DNA of 64,000 nt from Osedax fenrisi (taxonomy: Eukaryota > Annelida > Polychaeta > Sabellida > Siboglinidae), in NCBI GenBank assembly GCA_964019155.1, contig OZ025242.1, forward strand, positions 68,483,040 to 68,547,039, in the 5' to 3' direction. The notes below the pieces were generated by a model that saw nothing but the letters and a program-made list of their open reading frames with translations, was not told where the DNA came from and searched no databases. Both the position numbers and the translations under genes were made by a program. Shown here one piece after another: positions 19,245 to 31,701 of the stretch. Within the stretch, counting starts at the first letter, position 1. Each line of letters opens with the position of its first letter.

Positions 19245-19486
19245 AACTAATACTATATTATAATAAATATTATTTAGGAATGTTGTATCATAATATATAT
19301 CATGATTATATATATGGCTAAATATAATTTCCATGACACACACACATATATATATGTATATACATATGACACACATAAATATGTTCGATCATATGCTTCG
19401 AATTTATAATTTAAAGGAAAATATATACTCAGTATTTTTATTTTAGTATTAATATTAATACATATTTCGCTAAAATTTCGCATTAA
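18926..19486. repeat. Tandem duplication of a 246-bp unit separated by (TA)n
   Basis: The unit from GTAAACTAATACTATATTAT to CGCTAAAATTTCGCAT occurs at 18926-19171 and again at 19240-19486 (offset 314 bp) with only one or two differences. The (TA)n tract 19172-19238 lies between them and another precedes the first copy, suggesting duplication mediated by the TA tracts. The minus-strand frames across it are low complexity. Confidence 0.9.
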
Positions 19487-19612
19487 TATTTAAACATAGT
19501 ATTCGTGTAATCATCAACAATGAATTATAATATTTAAATAATACCATTAAGACTATATGGCATTACCTATCTACACCTATAACTAAGTAACTATATACAA
19601 ATAATATTATAA

Positions 19613-19743
19613 GTATATGCATGTATGTATTATAATAATATAAAATACGTATTCATTCTTTATTTTTATATTCTAATAACTTATTAATAAAAATAAAGAA
19701 TGAATACGTATTTTATATTATTATAATACATACATGCATATAC
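19613..19743. repeat. Perfect 57-bp inverted repeat with 17-nt loop
   Basis: Arms 19613-19669 and 19687-19743 are exact reverse complements by direct reading (left arm starts GTATATGCATGTATG, right arm ends CATACATGCATATAC). The loop is 19670-19686. Such a perfect long hairpin implies very recent formation or active conversion between arms. Confidence 0.9.
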
Positions 19744-19853
19744 GTATTATATTACTTGTATTACGTAATATATACATATAATAGTAATATTAGTATATAT
19801 TAGTATATATTAGCAATAAGATACATATAACATATGTACTTACTGTTTTACTT

Positions 19854-19980
19854 TTAGTCCCATGACTCTTGAATCATCTCGCTCGCTTTCACAACAAATA
19901 TTATCCATCCTTTTCTATCAGTCGGTTTCTTTATCCACTTGTTTATATTTGTCATCCAGTTATTCGTCCGTCTTCCTCTT
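19854..19980 (-). pseudogene. RTE-type LINE C-terminal fragment
   Basis: An uninterrupted minus-strand frame reads NNWMTNINKWIKKPTDRKGW, then IIFVVKASEMIQES and a stop. The pattern 'WMDNI-W...DR-W---V-KA' is the hallmark C-terminus of RTE/craniofacial-development-protein-2-like elements. The upstream part is absent. Confidence 0.7.
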
Positions 19981-20359
19981 CTACTATACAATAAATTTGA
20001 AGTTTATTATAGTTTAAGTTACGTTCCAGACTGATATTATAAATGTAAATATCAGTAATTATTTTAAACTATAATAGTATTGGATAGTATATATTTACAT
20101 TATAAACATTAATTTCTGTATATATTTACATTATAAACATATACTTCTGTATATTCTATTAAAGAATCGTGATAGACTTACTGGCAACTAAAATGGATCT
20201 AATTTATCAGACCGACTAAATGGACATAATAATATACCTTATATACAGTCTATATGTTTTGTTATATATTCAATGCATTGTCTATTCATACTAATATTGG
20301 CATTATACATCAATGTATTATCGATTCTAAAAGTTATATAGTTGTTATTACTCAGACTT

Positions 20360-21532
20360 TCAAATGCCTTCAAAATGGGCTCCTACTAATTTAGATATTA
20401 TACAGGATAACTGCATGTTACCTTCCCATGACGGAGGCTTAGCTCTGTAATATTCTTCTGAATTTAAATCACTATATTTTTTAATTCCAAGTACTATAGG
20501 GGAGAGTACACGAATACCGACACCCTAACAATAAATCATATATGTTATAAGTTATAAGTTATAACTTTATTATTTCTCAATTAAATATTTCCAAATTTTA
20601 TTTATAAGTATTTAGTAGGTATACCTATATATATACATATAATAGTTATTTTAAAATTTAATTTGGTTTGTTTAACTCTGAGATAACAGGGGTGTCGATA
20701 TTACAGGCACTGCCTCGAATACCGACACCTTGGCACATAATATCGACACCATAAATATATCGATATTTAGATATACCATATATTATTTAATATCCACTAT
20801 CCAATCAGAATTAAATGCGCGTTACGTTTAGTTAACACACGCAATTCATACATTGTTTTCCTATAATTAATTTTGAAAATATTGTATATTTTATATTATA
20901 TTATAAATATCAAGTTTTAAATAACATAAATCGAATATTGTATGTACATAGGAGTTTTATATAGTTACTGAAAGCCTATTTAATCAATTCCAAGTATATG
21001 TATATATTATTAGGTATGTCTATTAATTTATGAATATTATCATAAGCACGCACATTATAAACAATTAACGCTGATTGGTTAAAGGGTGTCGATATTACGT
21101 GCAATTAGGGTGTCGGTATTATGAAAATGTATGTTGCTTAGGTAAACGTCAATAAATTTGTAACAAATTATGAAATACACAAAATCTTTTCGGCACATTG
21201 TAAAATATATTTAGATCTATACGATGTATTTAAAATATTTAAAATATACAAATTTTCAAATGATTGAGAATCGGTATTGTACTTCAAAAATTTCATAAAT
21301 TTAGAGTTGTAACGAAAAAATCAATTTTGTGTTTATAATTAAAAAAATATTAATATTAAAAAAAAAATTATACTTATATGAATTATAATTATATTGATTA
21401 ACATTTCATACATTAATTATTTTTTGATTGGAATTATATTTCAGGAGATCTCTAGGGTGTCGATATTACGTGCATGTCGATATTAGAGCACTCTCCCATA
21501 TCTTGTGGAATACTCAGTGTTCGGTTCTTAAG
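20360..21532 (-). pseudogene. Coding-like exon of unknown function split by a 1 kb TIR element
   Basis: On the minus strand, 21532-21498 (after acceptor-like AATAATAG) and 20498-20360 form one continuous frame once the intervening TIR element and its short target duplication are disregarded. Residues include LSIPQDIVLG before and KKYSDLNSEEYYRAKPPSWE after the insertion. A donor-like GAAG/GTAACA occurs at 20422, otherwise the frame ends at the stop 20360. I do not recognise the family. Continuity across the insertion suggests a real coding exon that was hit, now a pseudogene, unless the element is spliced or excised. Confidence 0.4.
20498..21497. mobile_element. AGGGGAGAG TIR element, copy 2 (about 1 kb)
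   Basis: Left end GGGGAGAGTACACGAATACC and right end, on the minus strand, GGGAGAGTGCTCTAATATCG form imperfect TIRs. Internal inverted clusters GGTGTCGATATT and AATACCGACACC occur at 20690-20730 and 21087-21120. The block GCTGATTGGTTAAAGGGTGTCG (about 21070) is shared with other copies, where the word is TGTCCG, so this is a separate subfamily. No transposase frame. It splits a coding-like exon. Confidence 0.8.
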
Positions 21533-21659
21533 CTATTATTCAATGTGTTCCTAACTAGCGACCATCAGTATCATTATTTATCTACTTCTTATCTGAACTT
21601 GAATCCCTCTTTGAATCAACCAGATAGATAGTTTGATATTTCTTAATAATTATGATTTT

Positions 21660-22140
21660 CAAGTAAATACAATAATTATATTCTGGATATTTTAATTACA
21701 CATGGCTAGTGGTAATACTATTGACTTGATAATTATTATTCATCTATAATATGGTTAATAGATAGATAGATAGATAGATAGATAGATGATTTATCTATAC
21801 ACAACTATAATAAAAATAGTTCACCTTTGTTCGAAACCCAATCACGATAATATCATTTCTACAATTATGTAATATCAAAGAAATATTTCAAACATTAATC
21901 TACAATTTTTCGTTAATTCTGTATATTCATATATTATATTTAAGAATACATATTCAGGTAGTTACATATAAAATGCTACTTTACTGATTACGGTGGTCTC
22001 TTGCTGATATTTACCTTTAATTATTAATACCATGAAATATATACTATATAGTATCCGTTCTCTGTGTTATAATAATTTCTTATTCTTTTAAAGATATAAC
22101 TTCGCTATATAATCAGCTAAAATTCAGACGAAGTAAAATT
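21660..22140. other. AT-rich DNA with (GATA)n
   Basis: Contains a (GATA)n tract at about 21756-21787. Otherwise nothing recognisable. Confidence 0.5.
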
Positions 22141-22144
22141 GTAT

Positions 22145-22647
22145 TCATCGAGCATCTTTAAAAATGTAATTTCTTTTTAATGTATCTATAAATACATTAT
22201 TTAATACTATATTATATATAATATATACTAAAATAAAACATAAAATATACACAATTTCACTATTTACCCACACGTATAAAACACCTATCAACACGTAAAG
22301 GAAAGAGATATTAGCGGCAATATATACCATATATACTGGTAAACTTAATACATATGTCACGTCGTCCAAAGAAGCCTTTAAATAGGCTTTGTATCTAATT
22401 GGTAGGACTCGGAATAGAAAACTAAATGATGGTCCGGATGATAATCTTAGTATTTCGTATAAACACTCTAATATATATATATATCAGTGTTCTTCCTTGA
22501 ATTCAGGGTAGCTACCAAACAAAATATGATTATAGGGCATTAGATATATTTTACTAAGGAAAATATAGGATGACATATATGGGTTATTTCGCCATCTATT
22601 TATAAAATCATTTATGATAAATGATATATTAGATAGACGATTATACC
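22145..22647 (-). pseudogene. Terminal exon(s) of an unknown multi-pass membrane protein
   Basis: After a strong acceptor (TGTGGTTTTTATTTGCTACAG) the minus strand encodes YNRLSNISFIINDFINRWRN and SSYIFLSKIYLMPYNHILF. After a TGA plus short TA run it resumes in the same frame with ECLYEILRLSSGPSFSFLF, LPIRYKAYLKASLDDVTYVL and two long hydrophobic stretches, to a stop at 22145. The TGA at 22484 can be explained as a (TA)n expansion that broke the gene, or as part of a 48-nt intron (donor GTAGCTACC, acceptor ATATTAG, phase 1), which would restore a clean reading. Upstream exons are not found because repeat R starts just beyond. Family not recognised. Confidence 0.4.
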
Positions 22648-22684
22648 CTGTAGCAAATAAAAACCACAATTGTTACTTACAAAA

Positions 22685-22842
22685 GCTACTTAAATAAATA
22701 TTATTTTTTATAAATGATATTTTAACAATAAATAATAAAAGTTAATAAAATAAAATTAAGATAGATTATTTTTAAATTAAATCTAAGACTAATTAGTACC
22801 TTAAGGTTGTATACATTTCAATGAATATAGGTATAGATATAA

Positions 22843-22888
<46 letters not shown>

Positions 22889-24470
22889 TATATTAGATAT
22901 ATAAAATAAATTAACTTAATATAATTATAAGAACGTTAACATAATAATACATGATAAGCTAAGTTGCCCATCACTTATAGCATGAATGAGGATTAGACTT
23001 ACCCGTATATGCGCAGTTGACAGGTCTTAAATAAAACAAATCAGCCTATTTAGTTAAATTTAGTGCAATGGCGCCAATTTACTAACATATATATTAAATA
23101 AATCTATAAGGGAACCACAATAAATCAAGTGCCAATAATATATATAATATATAATTTATATAGGCCTATTATATATCTATAATATACATTGAATATGTTA
23201 ATAACATTAATAAATGTTAATATTGGATTATAAATGTTACTAAATATAATGTAATATTACATAATAATAAAGCATATCATAAATAAATAAAACAAAATTC
23301 TATTTAGAGTTAGGTACAGTGTAAATAACAATTGAATGAAGTCACGTAAAAACTTAATAATAATAATTATTTAATAATATTCTATATTAATCTTTATATT
23401 TAAGTTCTTAATAATAAAATAATTAGTGTTAATATTTAAATGTATATTATATCAGGACATATATAGATTACATTACATGTATTTAATTAAAATATACAAT
23501 AATTTAATTGTTAATTAATACATAATTAAATATACATACTTTATACAGAGTTGTATTGATATTTATAATACTAATATCGCTGTTTTGTAAATATTATAAT
23601 ATATTGTATCACTAATTAGTAAATTGTAATTAGTAATTCACTAATTAGTAAAACGATACAATAATTATCTAATAACATTTAACAAATATTTGATAAAATA
23701 ATAAATGAAAATAATAAAATTATACAGATTATTCATTTAACTTAAATCATATTTTATCTATTAAATAAATCATAACTGATAAGAAATTAAAAAAACATTT
23801 TATTTGAACTAATTTAATGATATATATATAATACATTAGTATGTTGTTCGAAATTGTACATTATTAGCATAATATAACATTGTCAGAAAGTAAATTCTTT
23901 ATAACAAAAAATTAGTATGACATATTTTCCTTTCGTTATTTATAAGAATAACCCCGATATAATAAACTATTATATAATTTTATATTTTATTTATAATTTT
24001 TATTATAATTATATAAATGAATATAGAAATAATTATTTAATATTTTAAAATAATTGTATATAACTATTTAATATTATGTAGGTATAAATGTGGTATTATA
24101 TACTAACTTATTTAATAACGAAACTCTATTTGTGGAGTATTTAGCATTGTATGGCGCAAATTAATGTTATTTATATGTATAAAAACAACTAAGTGCTATG
24201 GTTTAAGTAATAGGCAACTTAACTTATCATATAGTATTATTATGTTAGCATTCTTATAATTATATTAAGTTAACTTATTTTATATATCTAATATAAATAA
24301 TATATTATAACTATATTTATTGATACAACATTAATCTTAGATTTCATTTAAGAATAATCTATCTCAATTTTATTTTATTAACTTTTATTATATCCTCTAT
24401 TATTTATTGTTTAAAGTTCATTTATAAAAAAAATACTATTTCTCAAAAATAATATTACATAGAAAATCAT
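22685..24470. repeat. Repeat R, partial copy R1, with facing inverted arms
   Basis: The segments 22685-22975 and about 24195-24470 are imperfect reverse complements (shared words ATCTAAGATTA, AGATAGATTATT, TAAGTTAACTTA). Between them is the 3' half of repeat R, including GTTGACAGGTC at 23017 and CAATTGAATGAAGTCACGTAAA at 23330. R is non-coding and recurs at 33.2-36.9 kb (inverted), 47.3-52.9 kb and 60.4-63.1 kb. Confidence 0.6.
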
Positions 24471-25086
24471 TAAATACATTATTAGATATTAGATATTCAT
24501 ATGTTCTATAAAGTAACATTATAATGTGTAAAAAAAATATACATTATTATATATCACCTAGTTCCTATTACTTTAATGTGTACTCTATGCTAGCATATCC
24601 TTAACACATTAACAGCTGCATAAATATGAATTGCTAAGGATAACAACTGTTATTCGTATACGTTATTAATAATTGTAATCGTTTAAAATAAAACTAATTC
24701 AATTATATTAATGAATTAAATACTTTCTTTAATCATTGGAATCAAACACATAATAAAGTTTTAAACGTAATTAATTACAATGTATCTGTATTATCTATAT
24801 TAGTCACTATTTAATTATTAAAACTTTTATGAAGAAATTATATAGGGATATGTTATCTATGATTTTATGAAATACATATAAATTATATTAATTTACGTAT
24901 ATTTAACAAATACAATATATTTTTTTAAATAATTTCATCTTTAAAATATATTTAATAATATAACTATTTTATATATACTTTTATTTAATTTATTTTGTTT
25001 TACTTGAAGAAATAATATCAGTTATAAATAATATTTTATTCGATAAAAAAACATAGGAAATATAAATAATAAATAATTGTTGACAT

Positions 25087-26229
25087 TTATAAAATACCAT
25101 CTCCATCATCTTTTCCATCTTTACCAGCCGGACCAGTTGCTCCTGTTTTACCTCTTGGTCCAGTAGCTCCTATTTCTCCCTTTAATCCTCTTTCTCCTTG
25201 TTCTCCATTAGTTCCATCTTGACCATCTTTACCAGTTTCACCTTGGTACCCTTTTTCTCCTCTCATTCCTACCTCTCCGGCTACTCCTCTTAATCCTCTT
25301 TCACCTTGATCTCCAGCCTTTCCTTGAACACCTCTTACACCAGTCTCTCCTGCTTCTCCTCTCATACCAGTTTCTCCTCGATTTCCTTGTTCTCCGGTAG
25401 CTCCAGTTTGACCATCGGAACCATTTAATCCACGTTCTCCATTATTACCTATTAATATATATATAATTATTTAACTAATTATTATAATTTATTAATATTA
25501 TTGATATTATTATTATTAAAATTAATATTATTGTTTATTGATTAATACAATTATAAATTATTACCTTTTGGTCCAGTTTTGCCAGTTTTACCATTTTCAC
25601 CCTTTTCTCCTTTATTATTTCTTACTATATAATAATATAAATTATTAATATACAATATTATATTTATATATAATATATGTATAATAAGATGTTATCTTAT
25701 AATATAATTATAAAAATAAATATTTAATATATAAATATATATTTAGATTAATAATGACAAGTTATAAATTATTAAATATTACTATATAATCTTAAATATA
25801 AATAAATATAAATATAGAATAACTAATTTATATTATCTAAATAATGTTAAACCTTCAGTGTGAATCTTCTTTAATTCATTTTCAACAAATAAATATAATT
25901 TATTATATTCATTATCAATCTTATTTATTTTTTCTTCCAATTTTGTGATTGTTTTCTTCATGTCAGCACAACATTTTCCTACAATTATATTTTTTAAATT
26001 ATAATATATATATATATATATATATTATATTAACTAATAAATCATATAAAAATAAATATAAAATTAAAGAATATAATTAAAATAGTACAAAATATATATA
26101 TTAAGATATTATATAAATATAATTATATTAACCATTATTTCCATCATCGTCATTATCTACAGTGTAAGGTGCAGTACTAATATAAGTTACCATGGTAACT
26201 AAAAGTACAATAGATGTTAGTGTATTCAT
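25087..26229 (-). CDS. Collagen-like secreted protein, gene A
   Basis: Four exons on the minus strand: 26229-26133, 25978-25853, 25624-25565 and 25448-25087 (97, 126, 60, 362 nt), all AG/GT bounded with phase 1 introns, giving 214 residues. Residues 1-19 are a signal peptide (MNTLTSIVLLVTMVTYIST). Residues 20-32 are an acidic linker. Residues 33-74 hold Cys35-Cys36 and a coiled coil (ITKLEEKINKIDNEYNKLYL). Residues 80-206 form 43 unbroken Gly-X-Y triplets with only about three prolines. The Cys pair and coiled coil probably trimerise the chain and cross-link it; no C1q, NC1 or lectin head follows. The last residues (GDGIL) and the segment GERGLKGEIGATG differ from other copies. A poly(A) signal lies at 25040-25035. 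Head-to-head with gene B. The biological role is unknown; an extracellular structural or secretion-gel component is plausible. Confidence 0.85.
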
Positions 26230-26273
26230 GATGGTAGGTAATCAAATAATGATGATGTTATGAAGTAACTTCT

Positions 26274-26300
26274 CTTTTATACTATTATTTAATGACGACA
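26274..26300 (-). promoter_or_regulatory. Promoter of gene A: TATA box and CRE-like site
   Basis: Minus-strand TATAAAAG (26281-26274) lies 52 nt before the ATG, with TGTCGTCA (26300-26293) 19 bp upstream of the TATA start. The same layout occurs in all six copies; left-hand genes A, C and E carry TGTCGTCA, and right-hand genes B, D and F carry TGACGTCA. Confidence 0.7.
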
Positions 26301-26432
26301 TCTTTCATAAAAACAAAATGATTTATTACTTACGAAATAGTTATATTTGTATTCGAAATATGAAATATATCGTATTATCATGTGACTGTAATAATTAAGT
26401 TATATTTATCTATCATATTATTCTGAATAAAT

Positions 26433-26469
<37 letters not shown>

Positions 26470-26470
<1 letters not shown>

Positions 26471-27385
26471 TGATTGATTGATTGAAAGTTTATTTAAACG
26501 CATAAATAAATCATAAATAATTTCTCGAAAGTGTATATATAGAAATACAAATAATAAAAGTAGATAAAACAATAAATACCATTAATAATAATAATATAAA
26601 ATAGAATAAACCGTAAGGAAATTAATAAATTAAATAATAATGACAAAGAATATTAGTATTACAGGTCGCCTGAGATTAATTGTTGTATATCATGAATGTT
26701 TTATGCGATTTTATGGATCTAATATAGGGTTATATATGAATTACATAACTTAGAACTAATATAACTCAGAACCCGAATATTCATGTTTGAGGGACGGAGA
26801 TTACGAGTAGATAGAAGATGATATTCATGGTTTCTAAGTGATGGAAGGGGCGATCATTGTACTAGTGAAGCAGAAATATAGGTGGGACAATTGTATACAA
26901 TATATATATATATATATATATATTGAGGAATGAACAATATATGGTATGCGATAAGAATAGCATTTGTTAAATGGGAACCAGAGAGTTAAGTGTTGGTATG
27001 ATGAAGTAGAGTTATGATATCGAATACGTAGGTTATATGTTGTACGGATTGATGAACGAATAACTTGATTTAGGGGAGAGATAGAGGATAAAGGAATATT
27101 GATGAGAAGTGAGTATAAATAAATTCAGAAAAGTGAAGGACCGAGTACTCTTCCCTAGGGAACACCATATTTCATAAGAGAATGGGAGGAACACCACTTT
27201 GCAGATGAGTATGGGGATTATTGGTGCTTAAATAGGTGATTAATTGATGAGAGACAACTCTTTCTAAAAAAAATCTCTCTAAATGTAGCTGAGAAAATGG
27301 GCGATAATTGATAAGTTATTCGGGATCGAGTGAAGGTTTTTCAGGAATAGTAGTGATTATTGCATGTTTAAAAATAGAAGGGAAA
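26470..27385 (-). pseudogene. LINE remnant in the A/B spacer, internally deleted
   Basis: Minus-strand LINE debris ending in a (CAAT)n tail (TTGATTGATTGATTGAAAG on the plus strand at 26470). It is the same insertion as at 41080-42438, but about 450 bp including the RT palm is missing near 27110. The spacer between the LINE and gene B (27390-28090) is ordinary AT-rich DNA shared by all three pairs. Confidence 0.75.
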
Positions 27386-28104
27386 TGTATATATATATAT
27401 ATATATATATATGTCTGAATAACTAATAAATGATTAATTTACTATTACATATACTATCATCACTTAGTATATTGCTTATAAATGAAGGTAAACAATTTAA
27501 TATATAATTTATATTATATTTATTTAGATAATAAGAGTTTTAAAACTTGTTTTCCAAACCCATTTATTATAATTTTATTAAATTATTTTATTTATTGAGT
27601 ATCCAATTCTAATATACTCTGTTAATTTATTTAAGTTTAATACACTAATTATATTAAATACATTATGTTATAAATATTGTAGATTACGAATATTAATCAA
27701 TACAAATTGTATCACGAAAATATTTAATTCCAAAATTACTTTATTAAAACCTAAATCTGATAAATAAATAAAAATATATATTGATTATATATTAAATATT
27801 CAAAATATATTATTTAGAATAATACTTTTTAGTAAATCAACCTACACAATAATTAATCATTATACTAGTATTCATATTAAATACATTTTAAATAATATTA
27901 TATATATATATTGAGTTAGCGAATATCCATTAATATTAAACTAATCTACTATTATTCAAATTTCATAAATTTCGTAATAAGATAATAATAATACTATAAA
28001 TTACACATTAATTATAACAAATTACAAATGAAATTTTATGCAGTGTAATATAACAATAGAACATATTACAAATTTAAATGTTACTTTAGTGTATGTAATA
28101 AATA

Positions 28105-28131
28105 TGACGTCATTAAATAATAGTATAAAAG
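28105..28131 (+). promoter_or_regulatory. Promoter of gene B: CRE and TATA box
   Basis: A perfect CRE palindrome TGACGTCA (28105-28112) and TATAAAAG (28124-28131), 52 nt from TATA start to ATG. The 5' UTR would be only about 20 nt if initiation is about 30 bp after TATA (standard spacing, inferred). Confidence 0.75.
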
Positions 28132-28175
28132 AGAAGTTAATTCATAACATTATCATTATTTGATTACCTATCATA

Positions 28176-29359
28176 ATGAATACACTAACATCTATTGTAC
28201 TTTTAGTTACCATGGTAACTTATATTAGTACCGCACCTTACACTGTAGATAATGACGATGATGGAAATAATGGTTAATATAATTATATACATATAATATC
28301 ATAATATATATATTGTGTACTATTTTAATTATATTTTTTAATTTTATATTTATGTATATGATTTATAAGTTAATATATATAATATAATAATATATAATAT
28401 ATATATATATATATATATTTATAAATATATATATATATAATATAATTTAAAAATATAATTTGTAGGAAAATGTTGTGCTGACATGAAGAAAACAATCACA
28501 AAATTGGAAGAAAAAATAAATAAGATTGATAATAAGTACAATAAATTATATTTATTTGTTGAAAATGAATTAAAGAAGATTCACACTGAAGGTTGATCAT
28601 TATTTAGATAATATAAATTAGATATTCTATTTTATATTTATTTCTTTTTAAGATTATATAGTAATATTTAATAATTTATAACTAGTCATCATTAATCTAA
28701 ATATATATTTATATATTAAATATTTACTTTCATAAGTATATTATAAGATAACATCTTATTAAACATATATTATATATAAATATTATATTGTATATTAATA
28801 ATTTGTATTATTATATAGTAAGAAGTAATAAAGGACAAAAGGGTGACAATGGTAAAACTGGCAAAACTGGACCAAAAGGTTATAATTTATAATTGTATTA
28901 ATCAATAAACAATAATATTAATTTTAATAATAATAATATAAATAATATTAATAAATTATAATAAATAGTTAAATAATTATATATATTATATTAATAGGTA
29001 ATAATGGAGAACGTGGATTAAATGGTTCCGATGGTGAAACTGGAGCTACCGGAGAACAAGGAAATCGAGGAGAAACTGGTATGAGAGGAGAAGCAGGAGA
29101 GACTGGTGTAAGAGGTGTTCAAGGAAATGCCGGAGATCAAGGTGAAAGAGGATTAAGAGGATTAGCCGGAGAAGTAGGAATGAGAGGAGAAAAAGGGTAC
29201 CGAGGTGAAACTGGTAAAGATGGTCAAGATGGAACTAATGGAGAACAGGGAGAAATGGGATCAAAGGGAGAAAGAGGAGCTATTGGACCAAGAGGTAAAA
29301 CAGGAGCCACTGGTCCGGCTGGTAAAGATGGAAAAGATGATGGAGATGGTCATTTATAA
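28176..29359 (+). CDS. Collagen-like secreted protein, gene B
   Basis: Exons 28176-28272, 28466-28591, 28819-28878 and 28998-29359, with the same lengths and phases as gene A, giving 214 residues. Domain order is signal peptide, acidic linker, Cys-Cys, coiled coil, 43 Gly-X-Y triplets, short acidic tail ending GDGHL. The last 92 residues differ from gene C at a single position (GNAG versus GKAG), although C lies 10 kb away on the other strand. The triplets are dominated by charged residues and Thr (GETG, GERG, GKTG), with three prolines. Poly(A) signal AATAAA at 29405. A longer frame in another register (29205-29462) is an artefact of the repetitive codons. Transcribed divergently from A. Confidence 0.87.
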
Positions 29360-29955
29360 ATGTCAACTATTATTTATTATTTATATTTTCTATGTTTTTT
29401 ATCGAATAAATATATTATTTATCATTGATATTATTTATTCACGTATTTATTTACGTATTTAAATAAACTAAATTAAGTAAATGTATATATAAAGAGGTAA
29501 ATTAAATAGGTAAATGTTAACAATTATTTTTTATAAGCCAATAGTATATTTTACATGAATGATATTTTAACTACTATGTAATATAAGTATATATGAAAAA
29601 TAATAATATAAAATTGAGATAGATTATAATATTATACAAATACTATGAATATATATGGAGATATATGTATATACATTATTTATATACTATGTATAATATA
29701 AGTTAACTTAATATATATACCTATAGATTTAAGGACGTATAATAAAATAATACATTATTAGTTAAGTTAATTAATTATACGGTATCTTTTAGTTGCCTTC
29801 ATAAATGTAAATACAATTAATGTAGACCAGTCAACGCCTATATAAGTTTAGAAGTTGATATTCAAACAAATAATAATAATTTAGCTTTTTTTAAAAAGCT
29901 AAGGTTAAAAAACTAATATACAATTTTTATTTATTCAATATATACTATCCTAATT
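29360..29955 (+). repeat. 3' flank module shared by genes B, C, D and F
   Basis: Sequence from the stop codon through GGTATCTTTTAGTTGCC (about 29781) and CAGTCAACGCCTATATAAG (29829) recurs inverted at 38.8-39.67 kb and directly at 44.4-45.0 kb, with part at 59.0-59.46 kb. It is non-coding. Genes A and E have a different 3' flank (CTTGAAGAAATAATATCA type). Confidence 0.75.
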
Positions 29956-30383
29956 CACATGGATTGCTATTTTCACAAAATAATTAATTTAAAAGTATGA
30001 ACAATATTTGTTTAAAATTATCAATATTTTTTATATTTTATTATAAATATGATATGTTTATCTCGATTTATTTTTAAATATAAAGAATAATGATACATAA
30101 TTAACAATTCATATAGTATTATATGTTATACATATATAGTAACAATTTCAGATAACAATATAAAAATAAAAAAAGAAGTAGGCATTTACATTTGATAACT
30201 AAGCGAAGAAGTAAAAACTAGAGAAAATGGCATACAATATTTCATAGTTGTGTGCAATTATTTTTAAAATTAAACATTTATTTGTATAATTATAATATAA
30301 TGCATAAATAAAATATAATAATTATATAATGTATTATATTGGGATTATCCGACAAAATAATGAATTTATTATGAACAGTATAC

Positions 30384-30461
<78 letters not shown>

Positions 30462-31615
30462 TTTATTGATTAGAATCAAAACGATGGATAACAATAAATA
30501 ATAATGACAGAAATATATAAATAATAGTTAGCAAATATAAATAAGTTGTGATTTACACACACCGAAAGTAAATAAAATAATAATAAAGCAATATTTGGGA
30601 TGTTGATCAAACGTGCTGAACACATCATCAAATAACTAGAGAAGAGGTCTCGGGTTGGTCAGGCCCATATAGGATTATATGCCCATAAATCCTGAGGGAT
30701 GGACGGTCCCTGCATTTTGGTTTTTTGACATCTCTCCACACCTAGAATATCAAATGAGTATACAGCTTGTAAGATCAAATACCCAAATAAAGTACAAAAC
30801 GAAAACGAAAACTAAAAAACAATAAAATTATAAAAATAACGACATTACATAAACACATGGATTGCTATTTTCACAAAATAATTAATTTAAAAGTATGAAC
30901 AATATTTGTTTAAAATTATCAATATTTTTTATATTTTATTATAAATATGATATGTTTATCTCGATTTATTTTTAAATATAAAGAATAATGATACATAATT
31001 AACAATTCATATAGTATTATATGTTATACATATATAGTAACAATTTCAGATAACAATATAAAAATAAAAAAAGAAGTAGGCATTTACATTTGATAACTAA
31101 GCGAAGAAGTAAAAACTAGAGAAAATGGCATTCAAAGTTTAATATATAAAATTTAAATAAATATAATACATACTATTTCCTAATAATACAAATAATTATT
31201 ATATCGATAACGCTCATAAAATACTTTATATTTATATAAATACTCACAAATAATTTGAACAATTTTACAAATTGATAAATATTAGAAATTCTACATGGAA
31301 ACATGTAAAATATGTAATACAAAAGTATAGTTAAAATATAAATATTAAACATATTTTAACTCAAACATCTATAGATGTATGGGTATACCCTTAATATTCA
31401 AAAAAATAGTTTTACATTATTATATAGGTATATATTTATATTTATAATGAACACATTTATACTTCACAATATTTCATAGTTGTGTGCAATTATTTTTAAA
31501 ATTAAACATTTATTTGTATAATTATAATATAATGCATAAATAAAATATAATAATTATATAATGTATTATATTGGGATTATCCGACAAAATAATGAATTTA
31601 TTATGAACAGTATAC

Positions 31616-31701
<86 letters not shown>

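Noticed and set aside
18850..19483. Three overlapping Tyr/Ile/Cys-rich minus-strand frames
   Set aside because: They read through (TA)n and (CA)n tracts of a tandem duplication; repetition of the peptide reflects the DNA repeat.
26378..26572. Small membrane-like frame next to the A/B spacer LINE (also at 55985)
   Set aside because: It translates (TA)n plus the LINE tail and changes with TA length between copies.
29205..29462. Lys/Met/Glu-rich 85-residue frame overlapping gene B exon 4 (also at 39575 and 58858)
   Set aside because: It is the +1 register of the Gly-X-Y codons; it follows copy divergence passively and lacks a start context or splice evidence.
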